Assembly: GCA_020091685.1 (NCBI GenBank)
Contig: CM034607.1
Coordinates: forward strand, 31,370,831-31,434,830
Direction of reading: 5' to 3'
DNA from: Lutjanus erythropterus
Lineage: Eukaryota > Chordata > Actinopteri > Lutjaniformes > Lutjanidae
Length of the DNA: 64,000 nucleotides
Shown: in pieces, positions 11,898 to 23,282 of the stretch
Numbering within the stretch: the stretch's first letter is position 1
Layout: each line of letters opens with the position of its first letter
The notes under the pieces: model-generated
Told to the model about the DNA's origin: nothing
The model's database searches: none
What the model saw: the letters and a program-made list of their open reading frames with translations, nothing else
Translations under genes and position numbers: made by a program

Positions 11898-12031
11898 AGA
11901 CATGAGACAGAAGAAGACGACTCGGAAAGGATTCAAGAAGGTGAGAACGAAACAGAAGAAAGAAAAAGGATTTGGGGAAAAGAGGAGATAGTTGTTAATG
12001 AGGTCGGAGATTTCCTCTGCATAATAGGACT
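11792..12031 (-). repeat. Arm B of the inverted duplication
   Basis: Reverse complement of 5591-5811. Compared with arm A it carries a second copy of a 13-bp unit GTGTCAAGTGGAA (11836-11848, 11849-11861) and a slightly longer AG run. Near-identity over more than 200 bp implies recent duplication or gene conversion. Confidence 0.85.
11861..11896 (+). repeat. (AG)n microsatellite, 18 units
   Basis: Perfect AG run inside arm B, counterpart of the CT run at 5723-5752. Confidence 0.95.
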
Positions 12032-12039
12032 AATTGAGA

Positions 12040-12397
12040 CTTACTCGAGACAGATTAATCAATCAGTTGTCAACTGCTGAATTAATCACCAACTATTTTG
12101 ATTAATGATTAATCTTTTTTTAAGATTTTTAAAGAAAAATAAATGTTTAAATTCTTTGATTTCAGCCTCTCAGATGTGAATATTTCTGATTTCTTTACTC
12201 CTCTTTGACAGTAAACTGAATATCTTTGAGTTGTGGACAAAACAAGACATTTGAGGACGTCATGTTGGGCTTTGGGAAACAGTGATCGACATCTTTCATA
12301 ATTTTCTGACATTTTTTGGATCAAACAACTAATTGATCAAACAAGAAAATGATAAACTTATTGATCAATACAGAAAGTAATTGTTAGTTGCAGCCTT
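12040..12397 (+). mobile_element. hAT-like MITE, family 'CGATTAAT', copy 1 (most complete)
   Basis: Has the features of a widespread fish MITE: AATTAATCACCAACTATTTT near the left, a core AAGACATTTGAGGACGTCAT, then CAAACAACTAATTGATC and a right end TAATTGTTAGTTGCAGCC. Other copies in this window are at 21744-21992, 25782-25950, 34425-34612, 50778-50990, 52132-52975 (split) and 54290-54515. No transposase is encoded. The hAT assignment is from memory of the GCAACTAA-type termini. Confidence 0.6.
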
Positions 12398-14322
12398 ATT
12401 ACTTCTGACTTGCAAAACAATGACTTGGTCCCTCTTTGGACATCTGTGTCTTTATTTAGAGTGTTTTGAGAGCTGACACAGCTGTAATGTCGTAAAATGT
12501 AAAAACACAAAACAGACAATGAAATACGTCATTGGTTGTAAAATGAGTAGACAAATAAAAGTCTGGATGCGAGGCGCAGCAACAGAGCTGTAACTCTAAA
12601 TGATCCTCCTGAAAGGCTGCTGTTCAAACCTGGCAGTGACATCTGAGACAAATCTCTGCTTCCATGATCAAGTTGGAAAATTGCACCAGTGAAACCTTCC
12701 TATCCTCGGCTGACCTCGCAAAGGTGATCCACGCTTTCATATCAAATTGTTTGCGATTCTGAGTCAGACGCATTCATCCGTCTTGTCTGCAATGACCTGA
12801 GAGCGTCGCACAATCCTTAATTATGTGTAAGAGAGACGTTGATATTGTTTCTGACACTGGCCTCAGCACACTGGCTGCCTGTGCATTTTGAAATCTTCTT
12901 GAGAAAAACAGCAGCCTCGGTTCCTCAAACGGCCTCAATTGACCGGAGCTCGATTGACTGGAAGCCAAAGATGAACCCACAGCATCACAAAAAAGTCTCA
13001 CACTTTGAATGAATGGCCATTCTTTCAAAGCGCTGAAGGTCCCAGTCCTGTTTTCTACCAGCAGAGACAATTTTGAAATCTTATTGACTGACTTTTAGCA
13101 GCCGCCTACATCTCCAACCATTTAGGCCCGAGATTTGCAGGCAGGGAGATTTCAGCTGTTTCCACAGGGCTGAAAACATCTCAGGAGGACAAACATACTG
13201 ACAAAGCTGCCTGATGGATCAAACTTCTTCAGTCTTTTTAATTACTCCTTAATTAAGAATCCTGCAGGGGTCTCGTTGTTTAAGTGCTAGACTGAGGCGG
13301 TATAGACTGGATGAGATCTTTCCTGTTTTCCAAGTCCACTTACAGTTTCTACTCCTCAAATTCTGTTCTTATGACAGGAAATGTTTGTTCATACAAGGTA
13401 GATCATAACTTTTCTCAGTTCAAGGACTGTCTTTGGTGTTAGATTACACATACTGGTCAAAAATTCAGTAAACATAATAAAAATATTTTTTGCATACAGT
13501 CCTAACTCTGTCAATCCCGTCTTAAAAATCCAACCACTGATTTTTATTCTGCAAATTGTCTATAGATCAGCCTTCTGACAAAAAAAAAGATTTGATTTCG
13601 GATTGTAGACAGAAATAGCATCGTGTTTAGAGCTTTGTTGTTTGCAGAGTTTCATTGAATCAATAAAAGCTAATCAAAAAGGGAAAAGCGCATACCAGCA
13701 GCTGATCAGAGCTCGTATGCCGTCTTGACAAAGATAAGTTATAGAAAGTTACACTTCTGCTCTTGTGAGGCCGACAGGCTCTTTGGCATCTGTCAAACTT
13801 GTTTACAGTTGTCAGTGCAGTGTCTCTTAATGAGTCTTATATTGATTTCTTAATGTTAAAATGTCAAATAAACTCTCTGCTACAACAAAATCCAATCGTC
13901 ATCATATGCAAACAAGTGACACGAAAACTATGCTCCAGGCCAAGGGTTCCCAAACCTTGAGAGAAATGGACCAAAATGTATAAAAATACATCCTTGTCGC
14001 AACATCCACATTTATAAACTGTTGACGGAGAACACAGCAAACCACATGGCTGACTAACTCTCCTGAAAGCCTGTGCACAGAAAAAAATTCTTTTGACTTG
14101 GGTCCAACGCTCGGAATGTTTCATTCGGAGGGGTCCGTACAATTTGTTCGTTTTTCAGCTCGCTCATTACCGACATAATACAATTTGAGGCCTCGTCTCT
14201 GCATTTCAAATTGCTTTTTTGAAGCCAGCTTTTAGAAACACTTCACAGAAGACGCACTGAACATCACCTCAGCCAGAGCGTGCAAACACGTTTTCAGGTC
14301 CAGAGGTTTGTGAGAAGAAAGG
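12398..14322. other. No firm feature; possible dispersed repeat near 13940-14135
   Basis: Mostly unique-looking. 13940-14135 begins AAGGGTTCCCAAACCTTGAG, resembling the start of a common fish repeat, but I see no second copy or ends here. A 92-codon minus frame across it has no domain. Confidence 0.3.
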
Positions 14323-14346
14323 GTGTGTGTGTGTGTGTGTGTGTGT
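14323..14346 (+). repeat. (GT)n microsatellite, 12 units
   Basis: Perfect GT run of 24 bp. Confidence 0.95.
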
Positions 14347-15329
14347 TTGTCTTCTATTTTCATTAGAAAAATTAATTCACATTTCATAGCATTTTTATGC
14401 ATTTACTCTACAGTAAGTTAATAGTTTTGGAAAGGCTGCCCCTTATAATATGTTTTCCAGTCTGGTCTACAAGAAAATAAAGAAAATAAACTTACCCAGC
14501 TACTCATTAGCGCTATAAATGCATACATTTTCACTACACATGCATCCATTTATGCTATATGTGTATGTAAACAAAAGCTTAATAACAGAATCAAGGTATG
14601 CAACAAGTTTCTCACTAAGGAAAAAACACACTTATGACCCACGAGACCCATTGCGCAGTCATGGTAAACCTGTTCTCGGTCACGTTCCATTTAGTGTAGC
14701 AGAGCCTCCCCAGTTAGCCAACATGCACAATAGCAGCACCCTAACTCTGTTTGACCTAAATGGAACGGAACCTTAACTAGCATCATTGGGAACACCTGTG
14801 TTTATCCAGCTGTTTCATCACAAAATGGCTGCTGTAAAAACACGCTATCCCAAAACAGTCCTACAAAGTTGTAAATATAAACTGTTATTAACTAAAATTA
14901 GACCATACAGCTTTTGCTGAACAGGCTTGAACTGTCTGCGTCTCTTACTGCTGGAGCTCGCGCTGTCTTAACAAGGTGCAGGCGTCAATCAAGCACAGCT
15001 GAGTCCTGTCCAATCAGCTGCCGCCGCGTCGGGGTCACTCAACACCGTTGCCTTCCCAACAATGACAACTAATTGTGGTTTAACAAACAATAGTTTTTTG
15101 TTTTTTTTTATAACAGTAAAGACAAGGCTGTTTAATTTTAGCTCAAAAACATTATCCTCACTGCTCGCCCTCACACGAAAAAAAAAAATCACAAAAAGCA
15201 CTCACACCTCATTAGAATGAGCACCTGGGTGTCATTATCACAGCTGAAACCAAATGACAGGCGTCTTTAAACAGTTCCAGCCTCAGCCAACCATGATCAC
15301 AATCATCATCACTGCCTACACACAGCATG

Positions 15330-15332
<3 letters not shown>
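14347..15332. other. No feature recognised
   Basis: Unique-looking AT-leaning DNA. The 85-codon plus frame at 14519-14776 has no recognisable domain. Confidence 0.4.

Positions 15333-15396
<64 letters not shown>
15333..15396 (+). repeat. (GT)n microsatellite, 32 units
   Basis: Perfect 64-bp GT run. Confidence 0.97.
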
Positions 15397-15397
<1 letters not shown>

Positions 15398-15509
15398 CCC
15401 TAACCTTTCGCCACAGCTCAGTGTGACACTCTAAATACAGATTCCACATCAGTGACAGCAAGTCCCTGAAGAACTCAGGAAGCGCTTTGCAACATGGGAA
15501 AACAGACAG

Positions 15510-15512
<3 letters not shown>

Positions 15513-15572
<60 letters not shown>

Positions 15573-15588
15573 GCGTGTGCGTGTGTGT
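15513..15588 (+). repeat. (GT)n microsatellite with GC interruptions
   Basis: Mostly GT, with three GTGC-type interruptions near the right end. The 20 bases just upstream (15493-15512, CATGGGAAAACAGACAGAGC) recur exactly at 63101-63120 beside another GT array. Confidence 0.95.
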
Positions 15589-16395
15589 CACTGTGAAACA
15601 AAGATCTCTTTTCCAGCTCAGGCATCTTGTTCTGATTGCTAATTAGCTACTTGTCAACAGTCATTCCTGTGTGCTCTGCTGTCACCGCTGTGGCACACAA
15701 ACACAATTGCAGGAACGGACACACACGTCACAAACACACAGGTAGACACACAGGGCTGATGTCAGGATTTCAGAAATACTGAGGCCATAAGTCTCAGCCC
15801 TCTGGCCTCTGGGGTTTATGAGGATTGACTATTGAAGACTACTAGATGACTGTGGTACGACTACCACTGGTGGTATGCAAGCTGCAAACCGAGCATAAGT
15901 GTCTACAGCACCTGCTGGTACTTAACTGTGTAAAACAGTGAGGTGGAGTTGAGGTGGTTCACGGTGTAAAAAGTTTGAGAAACTCAGAAATTAATGTTAG
16001 CGCCAACACAGATGAAAGTTGGTTTAAAATGCAAGACAATATAAAATCACTGTTTTTTAGTTTCTTTTTGCATTGAAATCCCTTTCACTGTCAAACAAAT
16101 TGAGCAGAAGAGCAGAACTGCAGTATTTTTCAGATTTTGCTCTAAATTACCTGTCAAGTGTTCTAACACTCACTGCTCGAGTTCATCCAAACAATAAGCC
16201 AATCTAAAAGCAGCAGAGCTCTTCATGTAGACCTCTGTTCACAACACACTGTGACACAACTAAGTAGTTTTTTGCAATTTGTCACTTTAAGGAATATTTT
16301 TTTTAAAATCCAGGAAAAGATACCGAGGACATGACCTTGGTGTCCTCAGTGCTGCAGCTGTTCTTCACACTGGACAGGCTGAAATAGGTCTGTCC
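15589..16395. other. No feature recognised
   Basis: Unique-looking DNA between the GT arrays and the 15-bp minisatellite. Confidence 0.4.
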
Positions 16396-17012
16396 AATGT
16401 TCCCACAAACCTTTGAAACCCAAGGTCCTACGTTCCCAGAGTCACGTGTCCCCCACATTTATGTGACACTTAGTGGGAACATGACAAAGGGTTCAATGAT
16501 CCTCAGTTCTACATGTGTGTTCTATCAGGGTCCTATGTTCCCATACAAAGGCCTAGTGTTCCCAGGGTCCTATGTTTCCAGGGTCCTATGTTCTCAGGAT
16601 TCTTTTTTCCCCATGCACTGTTTTATGTTTCCAAGATCCTGTTATTCCCGGGGTCCTATATTCCCAGAGTTCTGTGTTCACAAGGCCCTATGTTCCCAGG
16701 ATCCCACATTCCCAGGGTCCTATGTCCCCAAGGTCCTATATTCCTAGGGTCCTCTGTTCCCATGCACAGTCCTCTGTTCCCTAGTTCTGCATATGTGCTC
16801 TCTCAGCACCTTATGTTCCCATGCACAGTCCTATATTCCCACGGTCCTCCTTTAGTCTCATGTTCCCACGGCCCTTCCCTGGGCCTATGTTCTCCAGATT
16901 TATATGGCACATAAAGGGAACTTGACAGAGGGTCCTATGTTCCCATGCACAGTCTTATATTCCATGTTCCATGTTCTCACAGTCCCATGTTCCCAGAGTC
17001 CTATGTTCCCAG
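16396..17012 (+). repeat. Degenerate minisatellite, 15-bp unit GGTCCTATGTTCCCA
   Basis: About 600 bp built from variants of GGTCCTATGTTCCCA (for example 16551-16605, 16655-16760, 16932-17010), with irregular spacers. Because 15 is a multiple of three, three plus-strand frames stay open for 70-133 codons and give Val-Pro-Gly-Ser/Cys-Ser-Gln periodic peptides. I take these as a by-product of the repeat. There is no signal peptide, domain or splice context. Confidence 0.85.
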
Positions 17013-17266
17013 CTCTATACATCATGTAATGCGTTAGGGTTGATTCGCTCACAGTGGAACCAGGAAACCTTTTTAACTTGATGAGTGACTAAAATGATTA
17101 ATCCATTGTCAGAATTACAGTGAGTAAATTTTCTGTCAGTCAACTAATTGATTAACAAATTGTTTCAGCAAACTAAAAAAAAATTACACATGCATTAAAT
17201 CCATCTTTTACACATGCAGAAAGACATGCATGTGCTTTTTCTCAGTTCTGAGTTTCACATTCCCCC

Positions 17267-17268
<2 letters not shown>
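17013..17268. repeat. Possible decayed 'CGATTAAT' MITE fragment
   Basis: 17060-17165 has TGATTAATCCATTGTCAGAA and GTCAACTAATTGATTAAC, which echo the termini of the MITE at 12040-12397. The core is missing, so the call is weak. Confidence 0.3.

Positions 17269-17298
<30 letters not shown>
17269..17298 (+). repeat. (CA)n microsatellite, 15 units
   Basis: Perfect 30-bp CA run. Confidence 0.95.
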
Positions 17299-17301
<3 letters not shown>

Positions 17302-20160
17302 CAGCCTCCATTCGACACGTACAGTGTGTCTAATGAGGTGCAGTATAGTCACCTGGCCTAATAGAACAGTCACAGTGTGTTATTCCTCCGCCGTCCTCAC
17401 TCACTAAACACTTCGCTCTGCTGTCGACTGCAGGGTGTCAAATCACCCAGCAGACACCGCACACGTGTTGATGCATTTTCACTGCAGCTGCTTGTGCTTC
17501 ACTGCATTCAAAACAAAGAGATTCCCAGCTGGCATCGCAGAAATATTATACTGGTCTAGCCTGGCAAACAAACAAGGACACACGGTCAGCAAAAAGACTT
17601 CATGTGTGGAGTCTTGCGCCCACTGCAAGGATATTAGTAGCAGACTAGTTCTTATTTTTCAGAGGGTTGTACTCCCTTTGGACGTTTACTAGCGTGACTG
17701 TTGTAAAGTAACATTTCCTGAGCTCCCACTTCTGTCTTTACGGTACGTTTAAGGTCAGGGAAAGATCATGGTCAGAGGAAGTGAAAATTGGTTTTATCGT
17801 TGTAAAGAAATCAACATTGACTGTAGGTGAGAGACGGGACACAAATACTGAACTTGTTGAAGTTACATGCTTTGTACAGCCCATCATCCGATTTGACCTT
17901 TTCTCTAAGAGGTTTTTGTAGCAAGTAATTACTTCTGACTTCTGCTACAGAGAGAGGAGAGTCTGTATTTCTAAGAATGTGAGAGGTTTCTCGTCAAGAA
18001 AAGTCAAGGAAAGTAAACAGGTCATTTTAAACTTGTGATCAGGTAAGAAATGCATAAAATCATGGCTTATAACAAGTTTGGTTCACTTTAGGGCTGCCCC
18101 CCCCCACCCTGAAAGATAAAGGTTTGACTCATTAGTTGGAGACACTTCAACTGACTGAGATTTTTTCTTTTGTCAGTCAGTGAGAATTACAATAACAGGA
18201 TTAAACAGATTTCAATCAAGAATCATAAATATGGGAATCATCTGGTAGTTAACTGATGAGAGGGGGTGAAACTTGTGGTTGGTGAACAAGTTTCAGCTCA
18301 TTTTTTAGCTGCGCCATCGTACACAGAGCAATGAAGGCAGGCTGTAAACTTCACAAACCGAGTCTCTAAATCACCACAAACCACAAAAACAACTGTGATG
18401 GAAGCGGAGAAGAGTGACAGAGACGGAGCGCAGGTGACGTGCAGAGCGCACAGCAGAGCACGCAGGGCAGGCGACGCTTGCTTGTTTACTTGTGTTTGTT
18501 TTTGTCACTGACAACATTATGGAAAGGATCAGTCCCTGCAGGAAGTTGCAATGTTCAATGCAAATTCAACCAAACCCTGTGAACTCTGCACAATTTTGCA
18601 ATTTTGGCTAAACTCTGCAACTTTTCTGCAAATTTGACCAATTTTCTTTGCTTCTCATGAGTTCTACCAATCCATCTGTTTGGGTTTGTCATTGTTATTG
18701 ACATTTATCAATGCTTTGCACACTTTTATTTTATTTTATACGCCCCGGGTGAACTTCTTCATCCACAAATAAAAATGTCTAATTAGAGTTTTTGTAATCC
18801 TGAGCCCTTTTGGTGAGGTTACTTAGAACACTCAGAATAGACTGCAGTTTTGTTCTCCCTGGAACAAGTTGCCTTTGATTATAATAAATGATAGAAACAA
18901 AAAGGAAATATTTCTTTTGCAATTTTCACTTGCTGCTGCAGTTTTATTGTATGCCAAATGTCACTGTAACATGCATTGCAATATTTTTTGAAAGACCTAC
19001 TGTGAAATCAAGCTTTTCAGGCCACAACAATTCATAAAAAAAAACTTGCAAAGTCCTGAAGGGACTCGAGAATAATGGAAAGTTTTAACCAGAAGCAGCT
19101 GTTTTATTGCTCTCGCCAAACTGACCAGATTCCCTGCAGAGAAACTCCACAGGTCTGCTAATAAGTATGAGCAGGAAGCAGACTGAAAATCTGATGTTTT
19201 CACTTCACAGATGATGAAGAAAGGTGTTAAAATATGAGCCTGACTTATAAAAAATACTAAGAATTTGCCACTGAAAAAAGAACGAATTGTTGAATAGTCC
19301 TATTATGCTGCCAAATCTGATTCAACTGAAAACAAATTTTAGTCTGGGACATGTAAAATGTTTTTTTTTTTTCTGTTTCCTCATCAAATAAAGCAGCTCT
19401 GTGGCCTTAAACACCAAACTGTGACACTCCAGGTACCCCATCTAGTGTCCATTTTGACACAGAGGTCAAGTTTGCAATGACAAATATGCAAAGTTTGGGT
19501 AGATTTTCAAAATAAAGGCTTCTCGTGTAACATACCTCACATACATTACACAAGTTAAAAAGAAATCCTGGGTGAAAGTCCTGTTTGTTTGACCTCACCT
19601 CTTCCATATGTGGATTCTCTCTGACATCGATGGAACATCAAAACATAACGCCACAGGGGCGCCTCCAGAAATAACACTAAAGGTATCTATAGTGTCACAG
19701 TTTGAAGCAAGGGCACCGACCAAGCTGCTGTATTTGCTGCGTTTGGAGTGTGAACAGGCTGCAAAATCAACTGGACTGATGAAAGAGTGAAAATGGTTTG
19801 AGGATTATTTTGGCATCTACCTGCAACCACTCAGTGTCATCCACAGTCTTCCTCCCACATTTCATACTGTGCACACGTGCAAGAAGACTGACCGTTAATT
19901 ACTTTTATATAAATGTAAAAAAAAAAAAAAAAATCATCCTTTCAGCCAGGTGCTGTTCACAACAAAACTGCAGCCGTCAAGCAGCTTCTTTGGCAGGTAA
20001 TTAAAGATCACATGATGTTATTTTAAACTCTGCAACCTTCAGATGTACCCCCCTCTGTGGATGGTGGGAACAGGGAGGAAAAGACGCACCTGCGGGGACT
20101 CTGCCCCATTTAAATCACAGCTGTGGTTTTGTTGTAACCTATTTTTCACGGCATGTTTGC
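17299..20160. other. Mostly unique DNA, two possible repeat fragments
   Basis: 18537-18665 repeats CTCTGCACAATTTTGCAATT and CTCTGCAACTTTTCTGCAA, a GCAATTTTG-rich pattern seen in some fish hAT-like repeats. A poly(A) run is at about 19917-19933. 18410-18480 is richer in GC and CpG. No gene signal. Confidence 0.35.
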
Positions 20161-20310
20161 TCTACACAGTGGTGGGACCATAAACACTTAAGCCTTAAGT
20201 GTCGCAAGGTTCAGGTCTCAGTGCTGGTCGGCCGGAGGGGTCGGGTCTCAGACGAGTCCTGAGTTGTGATGCAGTATGTCGAGTCTGCTCAAGTCCCTTG
20301 CTGAAAGCAA
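20161..20310 (+). repeat. Possible fish dispersed repeat rich in AAGTC/GAGTC
   Basis: Begins CAGTGGTGGGACCATAAACA and runs through GGTCTCAGACGAGTCCTGAG and GAGTCTGCTCAAGTC. It resembles a common fish element made of repeated 'caagtcgagtc' phrases. Ends are not seen. Confidence 0.35.
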
Positions 20311-21743
20311 ATCAATAAAATCCAGCTGCTATATTACACACAGTAATGTGTTTTTTTCTGATAACTTGTCCTCTTCAGAGGGACTGAATAAATGAAGGGC
20401 GCACCTGCATAATGTCGCCCATTTGCAAATCACTGAAATGGAACAAAATATTCCATTTTAAATTACATTTCAATTTGGCTCACCTGAATTTATACTGACC
20501 TGAAATGCATGAGTCAGTGTTCTTTAAAAAACAGCTGTCGTGTTTCTTTCTTTTTTCTTTTTTTTTTTTTTAAAGCAGAGGCAATACACAAACATGTATT
20601 TTCATTTTGTGATGAAAATCTTCAAATGACACAACCAACAGAGCCCTCAGACTTTGGTAATTTAATGGCATTCTTGTGTGAAAAAGCTCTCCAGGTTTCA
20701 ATATATTTCTTGATATTGGCTCATAACAGCTCAAATGATGCTTTGATGATAAACAAGTGAGTGATTCCAAGATACAACATGACCTAAAAGACCCTTTAAG
20801 AAGACAGCTTGTTAGCTGGAATAGAACACATTGTTCAGTCTTTATTGATGCACCCTCGTCTACATTTTTTTTCTTGTATTATTGCTGGAGACAACTGTCC
20901 TTGAATATTACTCAGCAGAGGCAGTTTATTCTATAAAGACATCTGAATGTCTCTACCAGACAGTTTTCAGTCTGTCTCTTTTTCTTTTTAATGGCTGAAA
21001 GTTCAGACGACCTTGATTCTTTTTAACTATTTTTTTTTTCCAGTCAGAGCACAAGTGCACCAGTAAAAAAGGATTTTGTATCGTTTAAAGCTTTGTACTG
21101 CAAAGGCAGAAACCTTTACTACATATATAACTGGTACACCTCTTAAACAGCTTGTGTTGATGCTTCATCAGGAAACAACATGTCTGACTGGGAATCACAC
21201 ACTGACACATGTCAGTCTGTGATGTTCAGCGCATTCCAGGAGTTCTTCTGTAATTATAACGTACTTGCTTTTTCTCTCGTCCTGCCTTGTCGACTTTAAC
21301 GTCAGTGTGGAAATTCCTACGTTTCCCAGAAATGGGAGAATGTGCCTGAACGTGCCTCAGAAATCCAGTGAAGACCCTAAAAAGCAGACGTGCAAAGGCC
21401 CAACAACACTAACAGCTGCAGCAAGGTGAAGGTTAATCCACTGATGCTGCAATGCATTCTGGTCAACTGAGGCATGTATTTGTTCAAAAGTAATAACACC
21501 ACAACATTAAAGGGAAAATTCACCACTTTTTAAATGGATGTCTGTCAGCTTTGATGCAATGAATTCCTCAGTGTGTCCTATACTGACCAAGGAAACTGAG
21601 TTCACCTGCTCAGTCCTGTCCTCAATGCCTGCACAAACCAGGATGCACTGCATGAAAGCTTCTTACACACATGATCAAGTTGCCGTGTATCATCACCCTC
21701 ATCTGTATCTGTTACTTTGTTGGACAAAACGTACTGTTAGGTA
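20311..21743. other. No feature recognised
   Basis: Unique-looking DNA with T-rich runs near 20548-20573 and 21030-21040. Frames at 20509-20770 and 21538-21744 have no recognisable domain. Confidence 0.4.
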
Positions 21744-21992
21744 GAGCTGCAACACTATTAATCTGCAACTATTCTTTCAGTCATTTTTAAATTCAGAAAA
21801 TGTCATTATTCTCAGCTTCTTAAATGTAAATATAAGACAAGACATTTGAGGATGTCATCTGGGGCTTTGAGAGACAGTCATTAGTATTTTTCACCATTTT
21901 GTGACATTTTATTGACCAAACAACTAATCGATTAATAGAGAAAATAAGTGACAGATTAATCGATAATGCAAATAATCATTAATTGCAGCCCA
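21744..21992 (+). mobile_element. hAT-like MITE, family 'CGATTAAT', copy 2
   Basis: Both ends are visible: GAGCTGCAACACTATTAATC on the left and CATTAATTGCAGCCC on the right. The core AAGACATTTGAGGATGTCAT and GACCAAACAACTAATCGATT match copy 1 in the same orientation. It is shorter than copy 1 and encodes nothing. Confidence 0.65.
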
Positions 21993-22871
21993 AAACATTT
22001 ATCGAGTATGGCCCTCGGCTGGCCAGAGGCAAAAATTAAAAATCCAAGCTAAAAGAGCATGTAGTTCTTCCCTTCTAACACTAACTGATCTATGTTTACA
22101 TCCAACTGAAATCATTCTGATTAGAAATTCAAACTAAACTGTTTACATGGACACTAAATAAAGTGATCTGATTTAACAGTTGTGTTTACGTTCCCAAAAG
22201 CATTAATCAGAATAGGACTTTTCTGACATACAAAAACCAGTTCCGTCCACCGTGAACCTTCTGATCTGCTGAAAATATAAAAGAAGAAGAAGAACAAGTG
22301 GTTCTGGTTTGACAACCACCAGTAAACAAAGAAAAGAAGAAAAGAAAATGTTTCTGCCCAGTAAATTTCAAGATGAACACACATCGTATCCTGGGAACTA
22401 TGTCGCCGTCTTTAAATCTTTTAAGGTTTCTAACAGAAAAGCTGTATCCGACACTAACCACATATGTTTTGCATAATATCACTTCATATATTCTTTTATG
22501 TAGAGGAATTAATAGAGATACTGATCCGATTGAAGTGAACAGACCATATCTGCTGCTAAAATAGAGAGTCTCTACATTCTGCTACCAGGAATTTAAAAAA
22601 CAACCTGAAACAAGATAATATAAACAGAAATGAAGGCAAGAGCTACTTTATAAGAGTCTAGGTTGGACTTTTTTTTCCCTCTTGCTTTAAATTCTGAATA
22701 AATCTAAATAAAATACCCAGTGCGAGAGGTCTGACTGGTCCTGAGGCCAGCAATGTTAAAAATGTATGCAGCCCAGCTTCACCATATGGTGGATACTACA
22801 GTACAATGAGGGCAGTTTAAACATTTAAACGCCCTCCTTTCTTGTCTGTGTGAAAGAGCACATGACTTTAG
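21993..22871. repeat. Probable MITE-like block at 22085-22265, rest unassigned
   Basis: 22085-22200 has paired phrases GTTTACATCCAACTGAAATC, GTTTACATGGACACTAAATA and GTGTTTACGTTCC, typical of a fish MITE whose members repeat 'gtttacatg' and 'ctgatta'. A possibly related block lies at 34648-34810. 22373-22564 is a 63-codon frame without a known domain. Confidence 0.35.
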
Positions 22872-23282
22872 TTGGCTGAGGAGCCCCTCAGAACCTGTGA
22901 AGCTGACATAAAGACTGGATTTAACCCTCCACTTGGCTGGATGATACAATCAGCAGGGACAGGCCTCGGTGCGAGCGCTTCCGTCGCGAATGCGCGTGAG
23001 TGTGCATCAGGCGTCGATGAGTGTCAGGGTCATCGGTGGCGGTGTGTCCGTGGAGTGCAGTGTGTGGTGAGACGACGCATTAGCCCATATTTGTTCCTGT
23101 CAGAGCGCTTTCAGCCGAACAGATTGAACGATTGTCCCGCAGTCTACAGTCAAACTGATACTTCAGGGCCACGAGGGCCTTTGTGGGGGCCACTGCACAT
23201 TCAAAACCTCAAAAAGAAAAACTCAGTGTCTGCTGTTTACAAAGAGCTGACAGTCTCAATAGGCTTACACTATGACTGAGGA
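22872..23282 (+). other. CpG-richer block with an unrecognised 135-codon frame
   Basis: The frame starts MAEEPLRTCEADIKTGF and ends at a TGA at 23277. It has no signal peptide, membrane segment or domain I recognise, and no visible splice acceptor or promoter. 22965-23080 is strikingly CpG-dense for this window (GCGAGCGCTTCCGTCGCGAA and following). It may be a small CpG island or conserved element; coding potential is possible but unsupported. Confidence 0.2.

Noticed and set aside
12600..12660. B-box-like CTGTTCAAACCTGGC
   Set aside because: No matching A-box or poly(A) tail that would support a tRNA or SINE.
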